From Echinococcus granulosus (taxonomy: Eukaryota; Platyhelminthes; Cestoda; Cyclophyllidea; Taeniidae), in the NCBI RefSeq assembly GCF_000524195.1, contig NW_020170470.1, positions 1-64,000 on the forward strand: DNA of 64,000 bases. Reading direction: 5' to 3'. The notes below the pieces were generated by a model. It saw only the letters and a list, made by a program, of their open reading frames with translations, searched no databases and was not told the origin of the DNA. Made by a program: the position numbers and the translations under genes. This document shows, piece after piece, positions 1-12,567 of this stretch (position 1 is its first letter; each line of letters begins with the position of its first letter).

Positions 1-3000
1 TTGTGAGCGATTTACGCTCTTTCCATAACTCAAACAAAGCCTTGTTTTTCCAATGCTGAATGTATTGCACCAACATTGTACTTTTGTAAAAATGTAACGA
101 AGACTGATTGTGTCTGCTGTGATTAACGTCCTTTTGTAATACGATAGTGGTTTATCCCTCGGTTCTGGTGAGGCGACGCTTTTGTACTTGGGATTAGTCC
201 CCTTGTACCTCGCTGGGTGGGCTGGCCTTTGTGGCCATGCCAATAGCCCAGACACCTTCTCCGTGCTGAATATATATATTCTGCCCGAGTATTGTGTCTT
301 CTTTCGTCTTAAGAGTATCGGGACGCTACACTTTAGTATTTTTCGCGCAATCCTTTACCAAAATTCATTTTCTATAATTTACATTTTAACATGATTAGAA
401 GCACTTTTCAGTGAGCAAAATTATAGAATTCTGAGTAATTGGTCACGGGTGATCTTGTCCTTTCTTCGGAGATTGTCAATTGGTTGCAAAAATTTCCTTC
501 GCTTAACCTTTGAGGTGGTACAAATTTTGCCTTTTTTACCTTGCAGGATTTTTTGGTGGAATCTAAAAAAATTACAATAGATGCCTAATACGTGTAACTT
601 TCTAGGTCTGAGTTCATTTTTTATTGGACATTTTCACTATTTACTTTGTTTTGTTTTCCAGTCCCAACTGAACGGTGTTATCTGAGTAACCCCTATTTGG
701 TACTTAGTATTTTCTTTAGAAATCGCATCTTTGTTATGTCTTGAGATATCAGTTTTTTTGTTATTAGCACTAATAAGAGCTACATGAAAAATATTTAACC
801 TTATAGCACAAAGCAGCATTGCGTGAACATGTTTTGTCCTTTTGAACTCAAAATCTTGAGAAAGTAGTTTTTATTGATTAATTGATGAATCGAGGTTTGA
901 ATTGACCTTAATTAGATTTCACTTGTTTTCCGTTCAATTTTTCGCTTCTCATGCCTGGAGTTGCAACCTCCCGGTTATTAAATATCAACATTGAGGACCA
1001 TGTTTCCATGGCAGTAAGGACATACGTTATAGGTCTTATTTATTTGAGTTTTGTATTTACGAATGAAATAAATACCCGCTAAAGACATAGTTGACTTAAA
1101 TTTTCGTACATATTTTTAGTTTGCATGTATGCACTCGAGTCAAGTGCTTTAAAGCGAATTTGAGGGAACCGACTGCCCCTTGCGAAAAAGTGTTAGAAAT
1201 AAGTGATTGAGTTACTTGATGCTGTAATTAGGCCCTGTGGTTGGGGTTGGGGGGTCCAACAAGTTAATGAAATGAAAACAATCTGGTCGTCTATTTATAT
1301 TCCTACATATATGTAAACGATTCACATCTGTGAAGTTTAACTTCCTCTATCCGTTGCAGGCATCAAGGAGCACGCTTGTTTTTGTAGAGAAAAGGTTTAT
1401 TTATGCCCAAGACCGCGCCCTCAGTACTGCCTTGGGATCGGCTTTGTTTCACCTTGACTTGGGCATATTTACCCTGTGATTGAACATGGGATCGAGAGAT
1501 CCGTGAATTTGAGCGAGGGTGCTCACCTGCGTCCACACCGGTATAGACGAGAAAGAGCTAATTGAGTTAGGAGTCACCAATGCGTAAAATGATGCCGCAC
1601 GGTGTAAAAACAATACAGCTTGTTTCCACATCTAAGAATCTTAGTTTACGGTAGATGCATTTTGTGGTTTCAAAATGCTGCGTTAATGCTACTCAGGTAC
1701 GTGTAGGTATTTATTTAAAATATTTAGGTGATACGCTGCAGATCCACCTTCCCTAAGTTTAGTATTGGGCTAAAGTCAATGTGCTTAACGGAGAAGAGAT
1801 CATTCAACTCTAGTATTTGTCCATATTACCTCACTGGTGATTAATTTAATCCTTACAAGACTTGATGTTAGGGGTGCAGTTCTTTGTTTTGCATTCCAGA
1901 TTCCCCATACGAGATTTCGATTCAAGCACCATGTTCCATTTTTAAGTCAGCGTTAAATTTGTCCAGATCTATTCGTACTCCCAGAAGTCCAGTTGTCCCT
2001 ACCACTTAATGGATGATGAAGCTTTAAGTGAAGTTTACATTCAGCAATGCGATATGATTACCATTGAATGACCTAGTCGTCGGGTTTGGCGTCTTATTTC
2101 CAATTTACGAATAACTTGTGCAGTAGAGGCAAAGGAACTGTTGAATTAAATTGAAGTAGCACCTTTATGTTAATAAATGTGCTATTTATATTGTCTCATC
2201 CGAATTGGCGACAAATAGTGGCAGACTAATGCTGCTTATCTTACTTAATTGGATTGGAATTGGTCTAAAGGCCTTAATTTCAATTTACTTCCACGAGGCG
2301 TAGTTTTTACCAATTTATCTCCCCCAGCGAGCAAAATTAGCTGATATTTCCGACGCCTCTAGGACTCGGAGTCACACTGCATTCACATGACAAGGCCGTA
2401 CGATTATTTAACTCGTGGTTAAAGTGCAGCAGTCTAATCAAAGTTGTATTTTAAACCAAACGATTCTTCAAAGATACGATTCACTGCGTTGTGAATTTAG
2501 TGACTGTTTTGTTATAAAATTAATAATTTGGCAGATTCGCAGTCCAGCATCGCATGCGCACTATGCTACAGTCGCACACATAAGGCAGCCCTCAGTGTTT
2601 AGATTTTTCGCCTTCCCAGAATTGCCACCAGGTTGTAAATTTTAACAAAGTGGGGTAGATCCTCTTAATCTTGGCCTAGAAACCGCAAAGAAGCCTGAAT
2701 CCGTCACCTCTAAAGCAGCTTTAGTTGTTCACTTGAGTCAACAGTTTGATGCACATTAAAACCCACTACAGGGTTCTTCGTTGCACTTTAGTTCAAGTTG
2801 CTACTATGGTCACTTGGAGATCCTCGTTCTAATTGAATACTTTAGGCAAATCAGATGCTTTATTGGCTGTAACTTTAACACGTGTAGACGAATAACTAGA
2901 TCAACCACAAATCTTAGCACTCAATTTTGATGGTATTTAGACAACTATCTTTGGCGTACACAATTCTTCATATTGAGTCATCATCCGAAGGTGAATCGTT

Positions 3001-6000
3001 GGGAATTTCACTTTTGACTGGATTAAATTCATAACGTTTTACTAAGGATGGAGCACGATAGAGTAAGGCATTCATCTAGGGAAACATACATTCTACCCGT
3101 CTCAGGGCGACGTGCATTTGGTAAAACTATTGTGCTGAATCCCTCATCTCCATACATAGAGGGAAATGCAACATCATTGACTGCCTCAATATTATTTCGC
3201 GTGCATTTGTACTCTCTTGTGAATGCATGTTAAGTTTCCAGTGCGTCCTTCGAGAACCTACTCAAGGTGATTTGACATTTGTGCCATTGATCTGTTTATG
3301 GGTTTGTGCTCAGGTACGCGCAATCCAGCAGGCGTGCATTTATTGCACACATTCGCTTAAAGTTTAAATTGGAAACTAAGTTTCTTGGTCGAGGAATAGT
3401 GGTCGCTGATTAGCAACTTTAGTATACAAATGCTACTGCTTTTGTAGGAAGAAGGCCATCATCTGAATACACGGATGAAAAACACCTCCTATAGTTTCGA
3501 AGTTAATTGCCTGTGAAGGAGTATTGCGCATGCGATTTCGAAATAAGCCCGTCAAAATATGCTACAAGAGGGAGACGCAAGAGCGCACTCTGAACAAGAG
3601 TAACATATTCGAATTCAGCGATTTTCACAAACCATCAAACACCGGAGGGTGTGCACGAACGAGCCGTTGAGTGGGTTGGGCTATGTCATTGTCATTTGTA
3701 TTTTTTATGATTAAGGAATAGGAAGGAAGTAACACCGGTTTATGGTGTGAAATCATATAAGTTGTCTAACTATTTCCATAGCAAAAATTTTCGAGCTGGC
3801 TCGCATCCTAAGTAAAATAGAAAGTTGTTTTACTGCTTTTTAAAGATGAAAGCACCTAAAAGCTCGTGATTAAACTGTTTATCAACTAAGACCACAGCAA
3901 AAGCGTCGCTTGGTGTAATGCGGCATGCCGAATACTTCATGAGTTTCATTATACATTATCAGTGACTCAGCAACTTTTCTGCAATTATTTGAATTGCAAG
4001 TGAACTATTAAATTACTTTAGTGTAGCACCTACGCCATCTGCTTTATTGGCCATTACGCTGCCGCTTGAAGAGGCGAAATCCTCACTGCCAAAAGTGAAG
4101 CAGCGCTCTCATTAACGTACTTTGCTTAGTAATAAATTAGTTTATTTCAACTGGTGGTACTAACGTGCAGTTCTCAAGACACCCATCGAAGGCCATCTAT
4201 ACTGCTCCACATATTTCCCACGTAGCAGGTTGAAATAGTTAACACCTCGGAGTCAGCTGCTCTGTGTGAGGCTCCGATTAATGCAATTTAGAGTACTTAC
4301 CACTACCGCCATTGCAGCATAAAATGTTAGTCCCCGAAGTGCCGTAATGGTCCGGTTTATGACCTTGGCGCAACACCAACAAAATCAAAATTAAGGCCCC
4401 ATTTCTGATGAAAATCGCTCCACTTTGCAACACGCATCACCTGGTTTGCACGATACAGATGGAATCCACAAAGCGAAAACCTGTATTAACAATCTTGTTA
4501 AGAGCTAGAATATTCCACTGTATTGTCTTATGACGTGTCTTTTCTTCCCTTAACCTAAAACCTAAAAATCTTGTTTCAGACATGCGTTGATCCTTGTAGA
4601 GCTGTTTCGCAGCATGGAATCCCTGTAAATAATGGACCACAAAAATTAAGCAGTAAACTTTTGGCCATAAAATATTAAAAAACTAAGTTGTCGAAGAACG
4701 GTCAACCAGCAAAAGTTGACGAATTATTCTAATCTAAGAAAGTAGTATTTGAAGGTCCAAGTAAACTCAAAGTTAAAAATTTGCTTCCTTTTGCTGATTC
4801 GACTCAATTTCCCCTTGAGAAGAGCACGAATAAGGCGACAAACGGTGCAAGCCACGTACTTAATAATATGCACCTAACTTAAACATCATAAACCACTTGC
4901 ATTTTATAAGCTGTTTTAAAGGCGAAAAGTATTACCGGTTTGGCAATTTTGAATCCTACATTTATTTATATAAATGAATTCCAATAAGTTTCACATCATC
5001 TCTAAATAACCTGCAAGGAAAGATTATTTAATATATTTGCTAGAGATCAATGCATTCTCCTTGCGACACAAATAAAAAGGCAATTGTACTGTCCTACTTA
5101 ATAAGAACAATAATCGAGAAAAATAAAGTTGGCAAGCGTTTTTAATGGGAACGTGAATTGGTCTCACTCTCAACTAGAGGTTGGTTAGGTGGCCAGACAG
5201 CAGATGTTAACAACCACACATCGAAAAAAAATGGTCTTCCATCTTTAGCCTGCCAAAAAATGCTGTGATTACTAAAATGAAACTTTGACATACAGAATTT
5301 TTTACATTCCTGTCGGACCAAACGCAAGAACTGTATTCAATTACTCCATAAAAAAGGCACGAAAAACGACGATGCATTGTTTGCTTCTAAAATTTTTTAA
5401 AAAAACCTGATTGAACAAGCTAGTAAGAATTCTCCTTCCTCAAATTGCGGATCTTCTGTAGTCAGCCGGTACTTGGACGTGAATCCAATGCAAATTCAAC
5501 TAGCATGTACACAATTTAGTGATGATGCGTAACTGTGTATTTACGAGTGGAATATAAACAATCTAATATCAGCAAGAAAGTGGCCGTATTCCGGCATTTT
5601 TTAATGCCATGCCATTTGTAAGAGCTGTGACTAGGTCGGAAGTTAACCATCAAAACGTCTTAGATTGCGTTGGCTATTGCAATGTTAACTTTGACAGTAG
5701 TGACTTGGAAAACTAGGTAACACATGCGTAATTAGCTAACAATAGCGATGAGGGCTAAATTAGCGACTACACCGTTTTCGCCACCAAAATCATGTGCATT
5801 AACTCCGGCACGGCTTGAATCGCCAAAACTCATACTTTACTAGGAAACACTGCCGTCCACCAAAGTGTCTAATCAATATAGGAAAAATACGACACACCCG
5901 TTGTTTTACAATGAAAAGTTTGCGTAAATTTACCAAAAATTATTCTATTAACACCAGAACTTAATAACGTGCGCCGACATAATGAACATTCAACCATGAT

Positions 6001-6795
6001 GCTTCATATCCGGCAGGTTATACAAGCCGCAAAACTTGATTTATGTATAACGGACACCAAAGATTACCGAAATATCTCGATACATCTATTATGAATTGGA
6101 ACAACTACTAAAACAATGAGTAAAACACACGGAGATACAATCATCTGAAAGCCATAAAGTATACTTACTACTGCACTTTGAAGATTAATTTGTGTAGATA
6201 AAAAGTCCAACGTTGATGTCTTTAAACTTTGCATCGGAACTCGCCTATTTGTCCGATTCAGATACGATTACCGTCACAAATACTCATATAACTTGTCTGA
6301 ATTGTTCAGTGATCAAACAAGGTCAACCTGTCGAACAAGGCAAAATCGGTAGAGGCTTGCTTGATGCACAGGCATACACTAATTTACAAAGTTGCACGTT
6401 TGCTGTATCGCTAAGGGTGATAGCGCCCGTAACGTCCCCCAGCTTGTTTAGTGCAGGATATATATGTGAATACTGGTGGTAGCAGACAAGTGCACCTCTA
6501 ATACCCTAAAAAATCCGGACTTCAAAAGCGACTTTTTGGTTGCTGGAAAGGGTGCACGTTGCTTCCTCAAATATTTTAGATGAGTAAATGTGAATCACAG
6601 CAGGACAAGCTTCAGCAATGACCTCGTTACATTGGTCGTTTATTGGAAATAGTGTATACAGGCATAAGGTAGAAAAAGTCAACCTGAACAAATAAAGGCA
6701 GAGGAAGGCCTGTACAAGTGCGCATGTGAAGTGCTGCTGGGAGTGGTGAGAATATATTGCGAGGTAATAAAAACAAAAGGAGCTAACTGCCAATG
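1..6795. other. No supported gene; AT-rich non-coding sequence
   Basis: I see no ORF here with a recognisable domain; the longest open stretches (70-90 codons) have no family resemblance. The + strand is visibly T-rich up to about 3.7 kb and A-rich afterwards. Elsewhere in this window such a bias follows the direction of transcription. By that reading, 1-3700 could be intron or UTR of a + strand gene outside the window, and 3800-6795 could be downstream of the minus-strand CK1 gene. A small GC-richer patch lies near 160-260. Confidence 0.4.
6639..6644 (-). promoter_or_regulatory. Candidate poly(A) signal of the CK1 gene
   Basis: Read on the minus strand this is AATAAA, about 150 bases after the CK1 stop codon at 6796-6798. 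Position and hexamer fit a polyadenylation signal. Such hexamers are common in AT-rich DNA, so this is only likely. Confidence 0.4.
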
Positions 6796-8501
6796 CTACC
6801 AGCCTTCACCTGAGTTCTTACCGCGGCGATGTGCTAATGGAGGTTGCTGGTTTCCGACAGAGTTAGAAACACGACCAAGTTTCGCTGGGAGTAGAGAGGT
6901 GTGATTTGTTGCTGCGTGACGGCGAACCACACCCCTGCCCACGTCAGCACCAATCGTCTCTTCACTCGATGAGCTGCAGTTGCCGCCAGATGGATGACGT
7001 TTGAGTAGGTGCCAATCAAAAACGTAGTCCATTTTGTGCCCAAAGTCGATGAATAACACTCGAAAAAGTTGCCGCAGATAAGAGTAGTCGGGCGTTTCTT
7101 CGAAGCGCAAGTTCCGACAGTAATTCAGATATGTAGAAAACTCCGATGGGAAACCTTTACATAAAATCTCGGGAGGAGTGGCGATCTTCTTATCCCTAAT
7201 TCTTTCGTATTTCTGACGTTTGTTATTCGCCTGTGATGAGAAAGAAGCAATACCGACACAAGTAGAGTTGCAACTAGCGAGATCATACCTGGAAATTCTA
7301 AGGTTGCAAAACAGCTGACTTACTTATGCAGTTGGGTATGAAAAATACGAAGTAATAAGTTAAAAATTAAGGAATAAAGTGCTAATTCATTCCAACAAAT
7401 TTTTAAAATCTTCGCTTCGTTGGATTAAAAATAACCACATTTAGGAGCTAAGCACCTGTTTGCAGCAAATAAATACATGAAATACCTTGCGGTATTGCCT
7501 GATTGATGCTCCAGTCACAGAAAATATTACACATTAAATCAGCCAAGACCACGTGTCTAACTTTGATCAAAGCGCCCACACCCACAGCCAACCACTATGG
7601 CAGATTTCATTCCTCTACACCAACGTATTATGCTCAGGCGTGATAAATTAGAAATGAAACGAACGCATAATCGCAAAATAGACTAGCCCAGAGTATGAAT
7701 TAAAGCAACCACGTAAATTAAAAGCTGCCTACCTTCAAACCCTGCCATGGTAAACTTCCCCGACTGAAATACATCAAGACATAACCAAGAGCCTCCAAAT
7801 CGTCGCGACGAGACTGCTCAACTCCGATATGTGTGTTGATACTTGCATAACGAGCAGTTCCAGTTAAGTTTTTATTATCCCTAGTAATAATAATGAACAG
7901 TATGTGCAAACCTATATGGAATATGTTTCTTCGTTTTAGAACACATATACTTTTTGGCAAGACCAAAATCAATAATAAAAACCCGGTTAAACTGACGACC
8001 CATTCCCATGAGGAAGTTATCCGGCTTAATATCACGATGCAAATAGTACTTGGAGTGTAAAAATTCTATGCGCGATATCATCTGATCAGCCAACATAAGA
8101 ACGGTCTTCGTGGTAAAATGCCGCGAACAATATAAAAATAAATCTTCGAGACTTGGTCCCAACAAGTCGATCACAAGATAACTGTTGTCCCCCTCACGTC
8201 CAAAATATCTAGGGGAATTAAATGGTTAGAGATACTTTACCTCATACGTGGGATCCCGACACCACCGATGAAAACTCGATACAATTTGCTTTCATACATA
8301 AGCTGTGGGTGTCTGATCTGGTTTGTTTCCACTTTAACGGCAACTTCCTGATACATTCAACAAAAATTCAAAACTTACTTCGCCTGTTTTTGTATTTAAA
8401 CCCAGATATATGGTTCCGAACGAACCACTTCCGATTTTCCTAATTAATCTGTAAGTCCCGTTATTGATAACATCCCATTTGCCGTGCGTAGAGTCCGCCA
8501 T
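6796..8501 (-). CDS. CSNK1A1: Casein kinase I, alpha type
   Basis: Monomeric Ser/Thr kinase; in other animals CK1 alpha primes beta-catenin for destruction and acts in Hedgehog, clock and cell-division control. Exons on the minus strand: 8501-8379, 8347-8241, 8208-7912, 7880-7733 and 7230-6796 (1110 nt, 369 aa). All junctions are GT-AG and in phase. Visible landmarks are the glycine loop [12 protein letters not shown], the lysine in [17 protein letters not shown], catalytic [33 protein letters not shown] in place of APE, the CK1-specific [16 protein letters not shown], and [20 protein letters not shown]. The last motif places it with alpha rather than delta/epsilon or gamma. The ATG at 8499-8501 begins MADSTHGKW. 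The tail after [13 protein letters not shown] is about 65 residues, Ser/Arg-rich and not conserved. Three introns are only 31, 32 and 31 bp; the fourth is 502 bp. Confidence 0.93.
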
Positions 8502-9069
8502 AGTACAAAAAACCAAATGAATCCCAACCAATAGAAGTCGGCGATTGAAAACTGCACAACCTCGAATGATTAATTAAAACGAAAGTGTGATCTGTGTGAT
8601 CCCAAATTTATTGGGTTACAAATAATAATACCCTTAGGGCTTTTGTTAAATCCAATTTCTAAACTCATTTTAGGTGGCCACAAACTATGGGGCAGCTTCA
8701 ATACCAGTACGCTGGCAAAAAACTAGTTCCATTCATTTGTTAATTTACTTTTAAAGTTGGCATGTACCTGGCTTCAAAGGATCATAAAATACCTCTGTTT
8801 TTTGCAGGTAGCTACACCAAATAGTTGGGCAATTTGATAAACTAAGAAGTATTTTAGTAAAATACTAAATCACCCCCTCTTCCGTTATAGCTGGTGTGAC
8901 AGGTTCAGCTGTTCTCTTTTACACCTCTGCAATCATGGATACATTAATGGTGTATTTAATAAATTTCGCGAAGGTGTACAGTGAGTTGATGAATTAATTT
9001 GTGTTGGGGTCAGAATTCATTGCCCTCACACAGGCTGATGGCGATAATCATTCCAAGTGTTTATGTATG
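8502..9069. other. Upstream region of CK1; no gene seen
   Basis: Presumed promoter and 5' UTR side of the minus-strand CK1 gene. A short perfect-arm palindrome (GTATTTTA/TAAAATAC) sits near 8848-8866, probably chance in AT-rich sequence. I see nothing coding. Confidence 0.3.
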
Positions 9070-9625
9070 CTAGCCTTTCTTCACTGAAAAGACACATTCA
9101 AGCAAATATGCATTACTTAGCTCCTCATTTTCCTTTAGAAACTTACACAGTTGTCTCTGATGGGTGGCATCTGCACATCCTATTGCTGGTTTCATTTTGC
9201 TTCCGTTAGTGTTTACACTTCGTCTTTGTATCCAACCAAGGTTGTGTCTTTGTACGGGTGTGAGTTTTTGTTGCGGACTGTAGTTAATTTTTTTTGCAAA
9301 CTTGTGTAGTGCAAAATAGGTGGTTTTTGATGGTTTAAATTTCATTACACAGAAGGTATCATTGCTCCACGGATGATGGAACTTGCGATGTACTTTAGGT
9401 GGCAGAAGAGGTCTGCATAGATGTACTAGGTCTCTTTCTCGATAGTCTTTGGGCTAGCTGTGCCTTAAAAAATATCTCTTCCGTCTGATATGTGGCAATT
9501 GTAGGTGATTCTGTGTAATGTTGGAAATTTAACTCATCCCTTCTTTCCTTTGAAGTATGAAATCTGATATATTGTGGATTGCGAAATTCGCATTTGTTCG
9601 ACCTTCGCAATCGGTGTAGTACCAT
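9070..9625 (-). CDS. Unrecognised ORF pair, possibly one gene with an intron or frameshift
   Basis: An ATG-initiated frame starts at 9625 (MVLHRLRRSNKCEF...) and stops at 9395 after 76 codons. A second minus-strand frame is open from 9453 to a stop at 9070 (127 codons, with PPKVHRKFHHPWSND and LCKFLKENEELSNAYLLE). They overlap by about 60 bases. Both are basic, of balanced composition, and look more like protein than most frames here, but I recognise no family. They could be two exons joined by a short intron, a frameshifted gene, a pseudogene, or chance. I found no intron that keeps phase. Confidence 0.2.
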
Positions 9626-10279
9626 GCTGAAGCTAACTGCTGATGCTTATATGCAGCAAACATTACCACCTTGTTGAAAAATCGTGTAACACTTATGTTG
9701 TTTTAAAGTTCCTTTCAGAGAGGAGGTGGGCAGACGAGTTGAATTTTGTGACTGAGGTGGCAACATTGAGCAACTCAAAGAGAGCTTCTTCAGTCACACT
9801 TCCCTAAACTTGTACTTTATTCCTTCATCTACTTATCCGAATAAACATGTTAAAGTCGAATCAACCCTGGTATTCTAAGAGTACAAGGATCAAAAAGAGG
9901 AAAATCTACGAGTCGCCCTACAGTTGGTATCCATGCCGCGGTTTGCCGGCCATAATGTGTGGTCGAACTCAGGGTCTGAACGGGGCGTTGTCCACCCCTC
10001 TACTCTGGTTGGAGGTAAGCTGCGGAAAGCTCGTTCCGCCTTTGTTGAAGCTGTCTCGCGTATTCCCCATTGACTTCTCCCACATGTTAACCGCAATGCA
10101 AGAACCATTTAACTAGTACCGATTCTTTCTGATTGATGACGAGTTAAGCAAAAGTAGCACAGCATCCTTCAACATGGTGTGTGGGTTATACCGGCCTTCA
10201 CGGCGAAAGAGAATAGTTTCTGAGGGAGGGCGAGTAGGATCCACAGTGTTATTTGACGTTGACAGTAAAACCAAAGCCT
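9626..10279. other. No supported gene
   Basis: The segment at 9840-10120 is open on both strands (about 70-90 codons each way) and is less AT-rich than its surroundings. Neither translation resembles a known family. It could be a decayed mobile element or a small unrecognised gene. Confidence 0.25.
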
Positions 10280-10648
10280 ATGCATTGCGTTTTCAAGCCA
10301 GTTTCAAAGTCCGTGTCGGTCTTTAAAAAGCGAAGGTTCGCCGAAGCTTACGAGTGTAACGAGTTCAGCGTTCCTCAAATCCACTTCTGCTTCCAGACTC
10401 TTGGAATGAGCAATCTGGCTAGAAGAGAGTGTCTTTTATTGAATAAATATCATAGAAATGTAGAGGGAATCAGGGTCAACGGCGCCCACTCAGCCATGAG
10501 GTTGGCCCCGATAAGCACTACCCACGTAAACGACGTACTCAACCAAACTCTCATTTTAACTAGTACTAAAGTAGTTGTGATAAAAGTGCTAACAATAAGA
10601 AAATTGATTGACTGTATTAAAGAGTGGTCACATTATAAAGCAAGATAA
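10280..10648 (+). CDS. Hypothetical ORF, 122 aa
   Basis: ATG at 10280 (MHCVFKPVSKSVSVFKKRRF...) to TAA at 10646-10648; the frame is open a little further upstream without an ATG. The product would be basic, with a Val/Ile-rich stretch near the end (LTSTKVVVIKVLTIRKLI). I recognise no domain, and there is no evident splice partner. An AT-rich hairpin follows the stop by 8 bases. It may be a short single-exon gene, part of an element, or a chance ORF. Confidence 0.15.
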   Translation: MHCVFKPVSKSVSVFKKRRFAEAYECNEFSVPQIHFCFQTLGMSNLARRECLLLNKYHRNVEGIRVNGAHSAMRLAPISTTHVNDVLNQTLILTSTKVVVIKVLTIRKLIDCIKEWSHYKAR

Positions 10649-10655
10649 ATAATTA

Positions 10656-10691
10656 AACCTCAATTTGTTTTAAAGAAAAACAATTGAGGTT
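10656..10691. repeat. Inverted repeat / hairpin
   Basis: Left arm AACCTCAATT(T)GTTTT pairs with right arm AAAACAATTGAGGTT around a loop of a few A-rich bases. That gives about 15 base pairs with one bulged T. It is the clearest perfect-arm inverted repeat I noticed. Nothing in it identifies an element end, microRNA precursor or terminator. Confidence 0.5.
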
Positions 10692-12567
10692 CAACTGAAA
10701 TTCTTTGGTGGTTCGCTTAAACCTGTATTTGATAAAGCCGGCCACCTAATTCTTCGCATATTCTACTTGCGTTCGAAGGCATGAGAATCCGAGCCATGCC
10801 ACAGACATCAGCTCTTACGTACCACAGCAATTCATTTTCTACCATACTATAATGGCTTCCCGTGACTTCAGAGAACACTCGGGGCTCTACGATAATTGCT
10901 TTCAGGATTTCAATAGAAATACTTTAGCGGAACAGTTAAGGCTTATTACTTTTGAATCGACAGATCCGTTAACAGTGTTTTTATCAGTCCGCTGGTCTTG
11001 TTCATTAAATTATTTTGAGAGAGTAAACAGATAATAAGGATTTTTGCCACTAATTTAGTAAAATACTATTTGTTTTGCATGAATGTGACTTTTTTTGTAT
11101 CACTTGTTTGTATTCATGATTAACAAAGTGTTTTTGGGAAGAGGCTCAGAAATGGGTCATAAAAATTGCCTTATCTTTGTGTTTCATCTCAGTTTTGCAT
11201 AAAAACCTGTTATGCTCTCCGCTCTATTCTATTTGTCTATGCGACAAATTCGCTGATGCAATGCGTCCTATAGATATTGAAATCTATGGGGAGCATTTAT
11301 GTGCGCTTAAGGGCTTTTACCAATGTCTTTAATGTCACATCAAGTAACCCGAAGTTGTGTATAGTGGCAATTGAAATGTCAAAGTTCTCATGTGTTGAAG
11401 GTTTTGTGTGTACTGAAGCGATTATTCCATCTAAATCAGTAATAATAAGTCAATCTTTAACAAATATGGTGCATGGGGTATAAATCTACGGTACAACTAA
11501 CGCACACACAAATGTGAGTTTTTAATGGCAAAATTTTATTGTAGTTTATCCAACATTTATGAAAAAAATCAAACGTCTTTAAGATTAATGTCGATGAACG
11601 GCGTGATTAACTTTCTGCGTTGGGTGGCGATGTCGTCTCCATTCAATTAACATGTACCCACTTGCCAGTTTAATAGCCCAGAATATATTTTGGGTAACAA
11701 TGATATGGAAGTACTTATACTAGAAGTACCTTTTATTATGAATGTGGCCGCGAAAAGCCGGTGATGGAATCTCTGTGATGGCTGGGGACAGAAATGGGCT
11801 CAGTCTAAATTCCACAGACTAGGTGCTCTGCATCAGCTCGTTGCGGAGGAGTTCGACGACACTGCTGAAGGATTCCAGAAGCGAACGACCCATCAAGAGA
11901 AAACAAGAGGAAGAGGACGTTTGGCTAGCCTCTCATACAGGAATAAAGGGTAACAGTGCTGACTACAAAGCTGAAAATAACGTGGAGCAGCGTGTTAGGA
12001 ATGATAAAGAGGAGGAAGAACACTACTAATTCTTCCAAAATTTGAACATGAGCCTTATTCTTCATCCAATGGTAGAAGAGTGCACCATTAAAAATACCAG
12101 TTATATTTGCACTTACGCTAAAGAGAACAAAGGAGGAGCAATTAGGGGGAGGCTTAAGCGAGGCATTAATGTGGATTAGTTGGCAAAATTGGAAGCCCTC
12201 CTCATAAGCTCTTTGGTAGAATTCTGCACACACCCATACTATCCTACATACTCGATTAAACTAAACACTGCATGTATGCTTTTACCTAACCACTAACAAA
12301 CCTAAGAATAATTTTAGTGTTGAGATTAAGTCAACTAAACTGATGAAATTTCACTGCTCCTCTTTGCCAGCATTACCGCAAGAATTGTGCCTAAAGTAAG
12401 CCCAATTGTTTCGACATGCCATGTGGCACCACTAAGGAAAATATAACCCTCTGTACCGACTATTCGACCTTAAGGTGCAACTCACTGTAGCATAACTATT
12501 AAATTACTAACTTCACACCGAAACAATTGGAACACATTTAGTAAAAGAACATTAAGAGTGTATTATA
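10692..12567. other. No supported gene
   Basis: There is a Lys/Glu-rich + frame at 11823-12029 and an antisense hydrophobic frame at 11925-12233. These are complements of the same purine-rich stretch and are probably not real. No recognisable domain is present. Confidence 0.3.

Noticed and set aside
6213..6482. 89-codon + strand ORF
   Set aside because: No domain, no ATG-linked splice context, and it lies in an A-rich region with composition like its surroundings.
8848..8866. Small palindrome GTATTTTA/TAAAATAC
   Set aside because: Arms of eight AT-rich bases are expected by chance in this composition.
11925..12233. 102-codon hydrophobic minus-strand ORF resembling a membrane protein
   Set aside because: It is the complement of an AG-rich stretch; the Phe/Leu/Val-rich translation is what pyrimidine-rich DNA gives by default.
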